Below are positions 1-10,600 of a DNA stretch of 20,525 bases, one piece after another. Position numbers and translations under genes: made by a program. Positions within the stretch are counted from its first letter, which is position 1. Each line of letters opens with the position of its first letter. The notes under the pieces were generated by a model that saw only the letters and a list, made by a program, of their open reading frames with translations, made no database searches and had not been told where the DNA came from. This stretch comes from Spongospora subterranea (lineage: Eukaryota > Endomyxa > Phytomyxea > Plasmodiophorida > Plasmodiophoridae): assembly GCA_900404475.1 (NCBI GenBank), contig OUQQ01000351.1, forward strand, positions 1-20,525, in the 5' to 3' direction.

Positions 1-74
1 TTCGATCCAGCTGCTGTAAATTTGAAGCCTAATTCAATATATTTGGCCTATGTCAATCAATAAATCAACAAAAG

Positions 75-715
75 CTAATCAAATGCGTGCCTAATGTTCG
101 TGCTGACCTGTCCCATGATCGAAGTGATTTGAACTATCCACCTCATCAGTCACTCAGGGGGATGCGATATTTGCTACATTCTGTACCAAAAATGAATCCA
201 GCACCGAACAGCAACGGCTTCGTTTTCAGCTCGAGAAATTCAATTTTCCATCGTTCACGTACAGATGGAAGCGTTCATTATCGCTGTTTGCATTATAGAG
301 CGAGCAAATTCCGACTGACTTCTTGTCGGGGCACTGCAGAAACTTCTGCCGGCGTTACAGTTGTGCTGATCCTCACACGTGCCAAAGTCTGGGCGAATAT
401 GCTGCCGTTGATGGCTTTTCGACGGAAGGGACGAAGTAATGAGTGTGGCTTATGTATATCGTCAGATGGCTTATTGATTGTCGGTCTCAACAGATGAAGC
501 AAAAGTCGATCGTCTCGCTGTTGAGGATCGCTCCGAACCAGCTCAACAAAATCTGGACAGAATCCAACAGGCTAATCTCTGCAAGTTCTTCAGATAATCA
601 AGTGCAAAGTATGACAAAGTCTGCAGTTATCAACAGAGTCCAATTTACGAGGACCGGTGGGCACTTTGCTGACAACTTTCGATCCATCGAGGAGCCTGAT
701 TTCTCTGACGACTGA
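75..715 (+). pseudogene. FLYWCH-type zinc-finger protein, 3' end, probably decayed
   Basis: The open frame from about 75 reads a basic, Cys/His-containing stretch with aromatic spacing like a FLYWCH finger: GFVF near 217, then DGSVHYRC near 265-288, then a Cys at about 328. The expected downstream Cys/His pair (CADPHTC) is present but in another frame near 361-390. The frame covering 443-715 then resembles the region that follows FLYWCH domains in element-encoded proteins: an IW motif (NKIWTES), a VINRV helix and a short acidic tail. A polyadenylation signal follows the final stop. The frame breaks cannot all be explained by 40-65 bp introns, so this looks like a degraded copy, although sequencing error or an odd intron is possible. 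A short upstream exon ending at position 15, with an intron at 16-74, would fit the window edge. The FLYWCH reading is by eye only. Confidence 0.42.
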
Positions 716-728
716 CCGTCTCGTTGAC

Positions 729-734
729 AATAAA
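729..734 (+). terminator. polyadenylation signal AATAAA
   Basis: AATAAA lies about 13 bp after the stop that ends the FLYWCH-like segment. The same very short spacing is seen at other genes in this window, which supports a real plus-strand transcript end here. Confidence 0.5.
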
Positions 735-899
735 AACGATGCACATTACATGTTAACCGTGCTTAATGATACTTCTATCTTTGGTTTTTGATTAAAAAAA
801 TAAATGATTGAATTATGAATGTGGAAAGTAGTTGATATATATTGAAATAAAATAGTTTGTGACCTGTCCTTCGCGGTCTGATACACTGCGCTCAATCGA

Positions 900-1330
900 T
901 AGATGTATTATTAAGAACGTCCAATATGGCATGCTCATGACTGATCGTAAAACATATATGTAATCAGGGGTGGCGACAGGGCAGTAATTACTGGTTGAGT
1001 CCAGATAGCCAATCTGCAGATATTGCCCTGGAAGGCAGCCGTCTGAACCTCCTGTAGATAGTCCAGTATGTGTTCATGACTTCCCCCGTTACAACACCAG
1101 GTGTATCCATGGATGACTGTGTGCCAGTGCGGTTCAAAAAGGTTCAGGGTTCAAAAAAGGTTCTAAATTGAATCCGCCCGTTGCTTTATGGTCTCTAGCC
1201 TGGCTAACTTGTTCAGCGTTCTGACGTTCAGCTGGATGACACTCAGCCTGAAAGATCTGCTGGGTTGAACAGGTGAGTCAGGCTGTTGTTTTGTATGGTG
1301 TCTGTCATTCTCTATGGCGTACCTCGAACA
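900..1330 (-). mobile_element. possible relic of a non-LTR retrotransposon endonuclease
   Basis: Read on the minus strand from about 1307, a short frame gives MTDTIQNNSLTHLFNPADLS. A neighbouring frame then gives VIQLNVRTLNKLARLETI near 1240-1180, which looks like the first strand of an APE-type endonuclease (QxNVRTLN). A third stretch near 1147-960 is open and protein-like (HGYTWCCNGGSHEH). The pieces are in different frames and separated by stops, so at best this is a decayed fragment. A short repeated TTTTTGAACC motif lies at about 1131-1165. Nothing else in 735-1440 could be assigned. The reading rests on one short motif. Confidence 0.25.
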
Positions 1331-1441
1331 GAGTGAGGATATTTTTCGGATAGACTCGTGAAGCTGGAATGCGAGATAATGCCATAGATTTAATAACTGA
1401 TCATCACTTCCCAGTGAAACACCTTCCAGTGATTATGACCT

Positions 1442-1447
1442 TTTATT
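1442..1447 (-). terminator. polyadenylation signal AATAAA of the lipase gene
   Basis: On the minus strand AATAAA occurs 13 bp beyond the lipase stop codon, implying a very short 3' untranslated region. Confidence 0.65.
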
Positions 1448-1460
1448 GAAGCCAAATTTT

Positions 1461-2676
1461 TTAGACATCTGTATCTGGATGAGACATGTTGGTGCCGAAG
1501 TAAACCCGATGCTGTTCTATTGACAGTGTACGCATTTTGAAGGAATGAGAGCATTTATCGTCTTCTCCATCTTTATCACTGCATGTCCTGTATTCGGTCA
1601 TGTCCGCGTTGTACAGAATCTAGTAAAAATACTTCAACTAACAGAGGACGACACTATTGGAACTATATCATACCTCGGTGGGGGCATGGCGTGCAGTGTC
1701 TTCGCTGCACTTCTGCGACCAATGCTCCCAATTACATGGCGGTAGATGTGGCACAAGATCGTGATCATGAATTACGCGAAACGATCTGTTTCATTAGCAT
1801 CAGTCCCTGACCAATATCTCAGCAAATAATCCTGGATACCTTTCCGCCGAAGATTGGAAATACGATGCGAATACGTCGTTCCCTATACGAGGCGTTCCGA
1901 ACGTGTAAAGCGTGGGTGGGTCGATGAGATCGCTCAGAACAACACTGGCGATAACTGCAAGGGCCCCTCCAAGAGAATGCCCAGTTATTATAACCTCGGG
2001 GTCTGAACTGAGTCGTTAGAAGCCAAAATACCAATATTGTCAAGGAATGAACCTGGATTTGACTTCAGAAAGTCGCGGAACGTGTCCCGAACTTGATTTT
2101 CCACACTGAAGAAGTATTCGAGAAATCCATGATCGACTGTTGAACCCTGTATACGCCTTGGCCATCGGTGCTGTGTGAACTTTAGATCTGCTTTGGCAGA
2201 TTCCACATCCGTCCAAACGGTTCCCCTAGATGATTATAAGTTTTACGAAGCTTTCATTGTCATAAGTACTGACCGAAACGCGAGGATAATCCGGTTTGGT
2301 TCGTCATCTTGCACCCCAACATACCCAACTGCACCATCTGGGTCTGCGCTCTTCGCGACCAAAACGGATTCACTGAGGCTGTGTTCGGAGACAACATAAC
2401 CTCCTTACTTGGAAAACGGTCAGGATGTTGAGTTTTGGTGCATGTTTGCAGGAGGTACATGACCAGTCCCATAACGATTCTAGCTCCTTCTCATACGCCG
2501 CCGATGAGTATCTCATTGCCTAACGAGGGTGGAGTTAATTCGACGACAACATAACCAGAACATCGGCAAACCTGTTTTGCGCAGATCTCGCTATATTCCC
2601 CATCCCACACGCATGTATCGTCATTGGCCGACGTTTGAAACACAAATAACGCCAGGATACAAACGATCAAAACCAT
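1461..2676 (-). CDS. secreted class 3 (fungal-type) triacylglycerol lipase, 7 exons
   Basis: Hydrolyses ester bonds of acylglycerols, probably outside the cell or in the endolysosomal system. Exons on the minus strand: 2572-2676, 2409-2519, 2274-2350, 2053-2225, 1840-2002, 1674-1785, 1461-1619. All six introns (48-58 bp) are GT-AG and close in frame, giving 299 residues, the usual family length. Residues 1-17 form a signal peptide. Seen in order: YSSAAY near 40, the AFRGT oxyanion-loop motif near 96, the nucleophile elbow GHSLGG (Ser165), FGTPRIGN, the DLVPHLPP motif (Asp219) and a terminal QHRVYFG (His284). By comparison with Rhizomucor lipase these form a Ser-Asp-His triad. The ATG at 2676 precedes a clean hydrophobic leader; a GTG codon further upstream is not needed. 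It follows a same-strand gene by only 36 bp. Function is sure at family level; the natural substrate is not known. Confidence 0.92.
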
Positions 2677-2707
2677 AATTCTAAATGCCACGGGAGTGAT
2701 ATCTTTT

Positions 2708-2713
2708 TTTATT
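2708..2713 (-). terminator. AATAAA overlapping the stop codon of the upstream gene
   Basis: On the minus strand the proposed stop codon and the polyadenylation signal share bases (TAAATAAA). The lipase ATG is about 32 bp further on. This supports the last intron chosen for the 2713-4200 gene model. Confidence 0.45.
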
Positions 2714-4200
2714 TACGGCGCCCAAGTCTGTTCGTTCTCTCCACTGTCTGTCTGTGGGGGTTATGTCATTATTCGTTACCGTCTCGTCCTGTACATCGCC
2801 ATCACCAAACCAAATATCCCCCGAGCCGGTCCACTGATTCATTAGTTGGCAACGTTTCACTGGGGAATCCTCCGGATTGCGATAATGACTATGGTTCTTT
2901 GGAACACTTGGCGCTACGATACTGATGATTGAACCGATCACCGAGTTGTCAGCTAAAATCCCAAGTGCGACCGAAAGGTGGGATGTGCGTCATCGAGAAT
3001 TAGACTGGCCATCTCGTTGATCTTGAAAGTCACGACACCGATCGAAAACGGGAAGGAATACTTGCGAAAGGTGTGCCTGTCGGATAAGGATGGACTTCAC
3101 GGAAACGGTTAGGTGGCGACACCTCACGTCATCACAGGATATGGAGGATCTGTATATTATGTAATCATACGTTGTCGCAGAGACCCTGTATCGACCTTAC
3201 TCCTTGACTGTTTCAGAAGTGTCTCCCCTTCACGGCAATGGGTTTGATCTAGCCGGCGCCTATAAACCTCCAGCTGCTTGATCGTGCCGAGGTCCAGATC
3301 CCTCGATCCCTTACTCTTCTCATATGTCCCGAGCAATCCCCATTGCTGTTCGTATTCAGATCTGGTCACATCGCAGTGGAGCAAGAAACGATCCAGGGGC
3401 CAGCAATGGGACAAGCAGTCAATGCCGTGTTCGAGGCGGTACAAACCAGGTGCAGGGAAGAAATCCTGGTCGATCTGGTATTGGCACAACTCAACGGCGG
3501 TTTGAACATGATATAACGTGAAGTATTGCCGAGAAGCAGCTAATGATGGGGACCGAATTCTAAGTTGATTCATCCGGCGCGCGACCGTATATTGTTTGGC
3601 GGCCCGACGTAAGATCAAAAGGCGATCGTCGGCTGTTAACGACCCCAGAGTTGCAAGATAATCAGAGTGATGAATTAACCGTTCCGTTTTGATAGGCGGA
3701 TTCTTTGTTGCGGGAATGAGTTCGTTCAAGCCGGGACTCCGAAACTTCTTTGTGCTGACTAGTTCCGGTGTTATCGAGACCGAATTCGGAATAGTTATGT
3801 CACAAGAACTTCGTGAATGTTCCGGGCCATGATCGTCGGCCATATACATTGATTGGATGGTTTCCATATCACAATGGCGTGGCCGATTTTTTGTTCGCAT
3901 CCGAAATACGGCACTGCACAGACGGGACACGATGAGCTTGGCTGAAGAACGTTGACGTTGACGTTGCGGCGTATATAGACTGCTTTCGTCAGCACATAGC
4001 GTGGTCTTTTGGGAATCTATAGCTTCGCTACGACAACTCTTGACCGGACTGGTGATCCCTTTGCGATGTAAATTCTGTGCCAGCATAACGGCAACGACCG
4101 TGTCTTTATGTGATAGAATGGCAAATGAGATCGATCCAATTGTACCGACTAAATCGTTTCCTTCGGGATTAGTTACCATGTGGGAAACAAAACACCACAT
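2713..4200 (-). CDS. unrecognised protein of about 435 residues, including a 14-nt microexon
   Basis: I do not recognise this protein. A single exon (3196-4200, minus) is open for 335 codons from an ATG at 4200. That is far longer than chance allows, and it begins 39 bp after the TMEM106-like stop on the same strand. The model continues through a 14-nt exon (3136-3149), then 2972-3094, 2795-2921 and 2713-2751. The introns (46, 41, 50 and 43 bp) are GT-AG and all phases agree. The CCTAACC before 3095 and CATAACC before 2752 look like branch sites. Without splicing at 3195 the frame stops at 3157, so a 347-residue version is the alternative. The protein is basic and Arg/Gln-rich in its first third (an RQRQRQ run near 3955), has no clear signal peptide or transmembrane span, and ends acidic. 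The first exon is moderately safe; the 3' exons are less so. Confidence 0.5.
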
Positions 4201-4238
4201 TAATATTCAAAGAACAAAGTACATAATGTCTCGTTTCT

Positions 4239-5155
4239 TTATATATGAGGTGGCAGTAATACTGATTCGCAAGGAACTCTAGTCCTTAACGCGTCGAATT
4301 TGACAGTTCTTTTGACACCTAAATACGTTATCGTGGCAGAGCACGTAGGATGAACGAAGTATATACGATCTCTGGTGCAGTTTTGGTGCAATCCATCTTT
4401 CAACTTTGTGAACTCGTCTCTGGGCATCGTAGAAAAAAAGTCGAGGGTCCATGGAAGCTGATAGAATCAAAGTTACCATGAGCATTCCAGAGAAAAACTA
4501 AAGGATCGATGAATTACGGTTGCAGATTGGGTCCTGGGTGGGAAAGTCGCGTTAACGTCAACGCTTCGCTGACCAAGGGATTTTTTATCAGCGTCTGCAC
4601 AGGATTTACAGATATAGTCCAGCGATATCGTCAGCGACTTGACTTGCAATGTGACAAAATTTGGATTCGAGACCGAGACTTTTGCAAGTATGTGAGTGGA
4701 TATCGATTTGTCTTCGTCCTGGAATTTGAACATGTCCTGAAACAATTCTTCAGGTATATTGAAGATGGGCGCTCTGCCTGGCATGTGTTTAGACCATATT
4801 CATTTGCGTAGTGGTTAGTTCAACAGATCGAGGGGCGAAAAAGAACAGAAGAGATGCCAAGATAACCTGATAACAATAGTGAACTTTTGGCAACGTCCGA
4901 AAGCGAAAGTGTTCCACGTACCGCAACAAGAACGATAAGAACTACCACAGGCAGCCTCCCTGGTAAATATGAAAAATAAAGCCCTGATGTTAGAAAACGC
5001 CAGAGCTTTCGGTGCTATTTGATACCGTGCAGAAAATTACTGTACTTGTGAGATTTAGATGATAAAAGGTCGGTTGTAGGGATCGTTGGTCGAACTGGCG
5101 ACGAAGATGCATCATGTAAGGTGACATAGTGGCATATTGGTGGCGTCCGGTCCAT
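4239..5155 (-). CDS. single-span membrane protein resembling the TMEM106 family
   Basis: Exons on the minus strand: 5026-5155, 4922-4983, 4795-4866, 4518-4736, 4239-4457. The introns are 42-60 bp, and the first ends in a textbook CTAACATCAG. The 233-residue product has a cytosolic-type N-terminus, one transmembrane helix at about residues 54-74 followed directly by APRSV, and then a beta-rich lumenal-type region. Motifs that recall TMEM106 are the PRSV after the helix, VSVSNPNF, a C-x2-C pair, FPPRTQ, and a final segment with a Cys near the end (ITYLGV ... VPC). Family members are type II membrane proteins of late endosomes and lysosomes; that location is inferred here. The ATG at 5155 is the first in frame. 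Acceptor choices at 4737 and 4458 were made to restore frame and family pattern; other small shifts are possible. The gene is transcribed divergently from the short gene at 5250. Confidence 0.62.
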
Positions 5156-5249
5156 GTGAATCACGACCCGAAGATGATCGCTCTGTGTCGCGAGAACAGT
5201 GAGGGAATCCGGTCCCCAACTGGTAAATACATATTAACGTCACAACAGG

Positions 5250-5564
5250 ATGCGCAGCCTCGTCACGACTGGAATGGCTGTGTCAATGAGTAATGACACA
5301 GCACAGCGAGTCTGGCACGACAAGGATTTCGGTCGAATCTCCGTTGCATGGCGAAGATGAGTGGAAGATGCATGTCCAGAAATGTTACGTCGAATTGCAC
5401 CGGTGTACACATCAATAGAATATCCATTGGAGCAGGTTTGGGGATGGTTAAGTATTGATATAGGTGGGAACGGATCAATAATTAAAAATCAACACCTCAG
5501 TGAAGATGGTAAACGGTTGATTCCTGCAAGATATGCATTTCCGGGGTTCTCTTTGCAAAAATAG
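5250..5564 (+). CDS. short two-exon protein, function unknown
   Basis: The exons are 5250-5331 and 5380-5564. Removing the 48-bp GT-AG intron removes an in-frame TGA (5358) and gives 88 residues from the ATG at 5250. The start lies 94 bp from the divergent start of the TMEM106-like gene, and AATAAA follows the stop within about 15 bp, so gene boundaries fit. The sequence contains AQRVWHDKDF, then YTSIEYPLEQVWGWLSIDIG, with charged residues after it. The pattern of a strand followed by EQVWxWL faintly recalls SRPBCC (START/polyketide cyclase-like) folds, but the product is too short for a full domain and I do not assign it. No signal peptide or membrane span is visible. It could also be a truncated copy of a longer gene. 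Confidence 0.4.
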
Positions 5565-7608
5565 GAATGCCTCGAGAATAAAAAAAAATAAACATATATC
5601 GGGCGTGTTACGTCCTTTCAACTCGATCAATAATTGAAGCTCTCTGGATAAAGTAGATCTGCTCTGCGCATTGGTTGTCGCTGGTGGAACAGTCGAAAAA
5701 AAAATGAGTTTCATATCAGTTTCGTCTTGCGATGGACGTATCGTTCATTCCATTTTCGTCACCGTCAGTCGAATGGGCAAATTATGAGGCGGGAAAAGCA
5801 TCCGCTTGCACAATGTTTATTGCATCTATATTCATGAGACCTCGAGAGCAACCTCTGATTTCCTCCAAACCGCGCAGAAGCTGCCTGAGCTTTGGCAGGG
5901 TTGTCATTCGAGCAACAGCGTAATCTCAAACAAGTCGAGGTCGTCGATGGTGGTCGTGCCTTTTTTCTCACCAAAATGTCAAACGAAACCCAAACAACGA
6001 TTACTTCACCCCTTTACTGCTGTGTTTGTCCCAGTCAAATTATCAAGGTTAGGGGGCTGGAAGCGCAGACTCAGTGATCATTCATTGGGCTTCTGCTTGT
6101 GATCACGGCACGGAATTGGCTGAGTTTCGGCGAAGTGTTGTACTGGATGAAGGATTCAAAATTCCAATATGAAGATCACAAACCTGATCTTTTAATCGCT
6201 CGATATCCCAATCACCACTGTTTCGGAGTCGCATTCGCCAGCTGCAGATATCGCTACGACGACACAAATTCAGCTTGAAGGTGCCGTGAAAGACACTGAT
6301 ATTGTAAGTCGACCAGAGCCGACAAATGGGGTTTTGTCATTTGATCACTTCCATCCCCAAACCTGGAAACCCAAGTCAACTATGACCCGGAACAGATATC
6401 CACCCCGAAAAAAGAAACCTATGTCTATAACAACACCTCTATCACGTTTGTACATTTGATAGTCACCATCAGCTTTCCAGAATAAACCTTGTGTTGAAAA
6501 CGTTCAAAGAGAAAGGAGAGCAACAGGCAAAAAAGGAATGTATGAAGACAAAGCTTCGATCCGCAATCGGACGATTCTTTTGCGTGATTGAACAACCGAC
6601 CACAGCCTGATTAAAAAATAAATCGATTTTGATTGGAAAAACGGTCATACCGAAGAAGGTGAAAATTTGCCTTGTCTGTACAAACATTTATCGGCTCTGG
6701 GTTATATCCCCGGCGAATAGCAGATTACAGAAGAACAAATCGAATATAAAGTAACCTGCGATATTACTTCCATTGTACTCGTGGCAATCTTCAAGTCTAC
6801 GAATACCAGCAACAGGTTTGAGGCTGGTGATAGAATGAATCGTCTATTTCAGGACGACTTGATGCCGAGGGCGGAAAAGAAGAAGAGAAGCAAGATGGGA
6901 TGGTATGGTACACAAAGGTTCGCGGGTTCTTATGGGTCGGATTAAACCTTTCGTTGATGATGTGTCCAGAGCCCCAGAGGACTACTGCGCGTAGTCATTG
7001 ACGATTGGTTTTTGTTCTGTCTTTCCTACTTGTCTGTTTTCCATTGTAGCAGAAGAAAATTGAGACAGCATCGAAACGAAACGAATGCTTCTGCCTCTAT
7101 TACGTATAGAAGACTGCTACTAGATGTAATTACAGACAACGCTGTAACCACTTGGTATAGTTGCAGTTTGAGGAAGGTTGTGCAATGATATCCTTTTGTC
7201 CTGTTGCCTGATTTGGTATTCTTAAATTTCCGTGGAATCTTCTCTCCCTGCCCATGACAAGCTGAACCACCGCAACATCCGGATGGCTCAACTCGAGCCA
7301 TTCTGGAATTTGCCGTCGTCATTTGCGTGTGTAATTCCGAACCCATTCGTGACTGGCTGCTTTGCCCCCCACACCCATCGTTCAACAGTCCCTCAGTTGC
7401 CCATGTTGGTGCTGCAGTGCCCCACCGCCCCCGTCATCGTTACACACACCAGTTGCACTGGTGTCGTTACGGTAGCTCTCTTCCAGCTGCTCTTCTCATA
7501 ACTATCCACAGAATCATCCACAGCTGTTATAGGCGGGTTTGGTCATAACGAGCCAGGGGTTCTAGCCGAATTCCCGTTGCCTCTGCCCCGCGATCGATTG
7601 CCTTCTTC
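5565..7608 (+). other. 2-kb stretch with coding-like fragments but no resolved gene
   Basis: No complete gene could be rebuilt. Several plus-strand stretches look translated but lie in different frames, separated by stops. They include LSFEQQRNLKQVEVVDGG near 5895-5950, DSKFQYEDHKPDLLIARYPN near 6150-6215, VNYDPEQISTPKKETYVYNN near 6374-6435, HTEEGENLPCLYKHLSALGY near 6645-6705, and RGNLQVYEYQQQ near 6780-6815. One frame from about 6540 to 6940 holds three in-frame stops (TGA, TAA, TAG). Candidate GT-AG introns exist (for example 6816-6852), but no chain closes from a start to a stop. Either a multi-exon gene with unusual introns or a decayed gene is present. The last few hundred bases should hold the promoter and 5' untranslated region of the gene starting at 7609. 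The minus-strand open stretch at 7026-7385 is low in complexity and was not accepted. Confidence 0.3.
5577..5582 (+). terminator. polyadenylation signal AATAAA
   Basis: AATAAA begins 13 bp after the stop at 5564, inside an A-rich run (5577-5592). It fits the short 3' untranslated regions seen elsewhere in the window. Confidence 0.5.
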
Positions 7609-10600
7609 ATGTCAGCCGACGACATACTCAGCGATTCATCTAATGAATCCCTCTCGTTGTGGTTTGTGGACGCCTACCAGGAGATTGGCAATGGAGTCTA
7701 TTCCGTCATCTACGCCCTGAACTCGGTGCAAAAAACATCGATATATCTGCCTATAATAGGATTAGTCGTGGCGACCATACAGATGGTTGGGATATTGTTT
7801 ACAGTCAACAGCTCGGGTCCTCTAATCCCATGGAGTTCAATCCATTCCGCTCCCGTCAAGTACGTCTGTGATCTAGTCAGTACACCTGCTCTCAGAAAGT
7901 TCGGATTGGGAACAATCGCCTCTCAGTTAGCAATTATTCTGCCTATCTTGTTGCTCGGTACGTGGACGAATTTTTGAGCCTCACTGCACAGAGGGAAAAT
8001 TGATTTTGAGGTAGGAGGATTTATTGCAATCGCCATAGCAATCCGAAAGCAGTTCAAATTGGCAGTCATATTAGAGGTGTATGCGTTATACTCTAGCTTA
8101 CTCTGCAGCATATTGTTTATCCCTATTGTTCGGGTTCTCGTTAATACCATCAAAACCAAAGCAACTCTGGACGCGGTCCTTGGGTTCGGTTCTCTATGCT
8201 GCATCGTCTTTGTATCATTATGCATCATTGGCGGCGTGTTTGAACTGAGCCCCTTATCCAAATCGTTATCCGCTCGGTCCCATTCTCGACTAGATGTTAT
8301 CTGGCATTTTTTCAAGGTAAGAGTTTTGGCCCGGGAATACCTTAATATTTGATCGATATTTCCCAGATAGTTTTGATTGTACTATCGCTTGCGTTTTCTA
8401 ATGGCTTGCTTTTGAGCACAGTCTCGTTCATCACATCGTTATTTATCTCCTATCTCCTTACCATGTATTCCCCTTGCATAATCCCTCGAATGGTCCACTA
8501 CCAGTGTGCATCTTCCTGGGTGTTCACCTGGGCCTCGCTCAGCGCCGTTGTCGCTTCTATCTACAACAATGACCAAAGCGGAGGCGCCGTATTCATGTTC
8601 TTAGGTGGGGTTCCCGTCGTAATTGCTACATCTTTTCTTGTGGTAGAAGGTCGTCTAGAACATCTTCGGACCATGCCGCTCTCAGAACTACAAAATCCCT
8701 GGGAGATGGAGATTCGTTTGCGAATGTCGATTCAAGGGCACAATAGATCGTCAGTCGTCTCGAAAATCAAAGGCAACGAAAAATCTGACACTCGTGATCG
8801 AAAGCGTTCGTCATCAGAGTTTGTCACTGTTAATCTTTACGACGCAAAGCAAATAACCGAAGATGCCGACTCTGAGGAGTTTTCAGTATGCACAGAGATT
8901 CTATCAACAAGTTTATCGCGATTCCCGGATTCATGTCATCTGTTGATGGTCGCTGCCAACTTCTATATCGAAGTAATTCGTAGTAACTTCATGGCTTACA
9001 CTTACCTTGATCGAATACCGGCCACAGACCCGAAGATCGACCAAAGGGTGACAACATATAGATTGCAAAAGTCGATTGAATCTCGTATCCTCTCAGCAGA
9101 GTCGAATCGGGAAGTAACCCAATACAATGCCCAACGGGCACTGCTGGAGAAGGCGCAACAACTCGACCTACGAATTGTGCAGTCAGCGATTAAGTTTTGG
9201 TCAGAGGTCGGCAAGCGAAAACCCGATTGCGACAAGCTGAGAGAGATGGCGATCATGATCAGTAATGATTCCAAATCCGCCTTCTCAAGCTATTTGAAAG
9301 CGATTCGCATTAGTGACGAATCCGTTTCTGCATTAAGGTGTTATAGGTAGCTCGTGAACTAATTTTTCCAAAAACACAATGTTCAACTTTGTTTCAGTGG
9401 GTTTCTTCTCACTGTAATTCGAGACATTAGACATGGTGAACGGTTACTGGAGCGAGCCAGCGAAATGCAGGAAGCCAAGACAGTCGTCAAGCAGACTTTG
9501 ATTTTCAAAGACCTTCTTTTTGACGATAGAGGTTTGTTTGTCGACCCGTTTCCACCACAATGTTCATTCACGGCTATTCAGCTGCGGTGATTTCGATGAG
9601 CGGCAATGTGCGAAATCTTGGAGAAATTGTCGACTGTAATATAAGAGCGGCTCAGTTGTTCGGCTATTCGAAATCGACAATGATTGGGAAAAGTCTCACG
9701 TAGGCGTTGGGTGTGATGTGATTCCGATTTCGGTGTCCGACACTGCGTTAATTCAGGATGCTGCTGCCAGAGCCATTCGCTTCGTTCCATAACACTCTTG
9801 TCGTGAGGAATTTACGAAGTGGTGTATCGCTTGTGGTCAATAAGCGAAGAAATCTGGTCGTAGTACGACGATCGGGATATCTACAAGACGTTATCGTTTT
9901 TGTGAAAGTCTACGTGCGAGATTTGACGACATTAACGTTCATCGGCGTGATTGAGGCCATTCAGCACGATTCAATGATCATAATTCACGATAAAGCCGGG
10001 ACCGTGACTGGAATATCGCAGACCATAGCGATGGAGTTAGCAATAGACAAGGAAAAAGTGGATTCGCGTGATCTGAAAATAGATCAAATAATCCCGGACT
10101 TTGATCAGCATTTCTTAGCATTTCAGAAAGCGGCCGCTTCGAATCCCGACTACGTTCGAATGATTTCACTCAAGAAAACTGATGTCACTTTCCAATTAAC
10201 GGCCAGGTATTTGGTTGAATGGATGCTTTCGTAAAAATCTCAGTTGGTCTATAGATTTGAGCGGTATGAGCTGATCGATGACGAATTTGCTGTAGTATCC
10301 AGAATCACAATCTTTGATAAAATTTACGGTGTCACTAAGAAAGAGGAAGCAAATCAGTCTCCGTCTCTGGAATTAAACGCGATCCCCATTTCTTTTGCGG
10401 GAGAATTTGTTCAGGAAGCGAACGCTAATGGGCGTTTAAACGAATACCAGGAACGTGAGAAGAGTGAGGGCGAGAGTCTAGGATCAGACACTCCTATTAT
10501 TGCTGATGAAAATGAACAATTTGCTGAGTATCAGCGAGATCAACTCGACGAAGCGGAGGAAAGTCAACAGGATAAGTCGAATGAGTCGGATGAAAATTCA

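Noticed and set aside
7026..7385. 119-codon minus-strand open frame
   Set aside because: Start codon and composition are poor, the sequence is low in complexity, it has no recognisable domain, and it lies in the likely promoter region of the gene at 7609.
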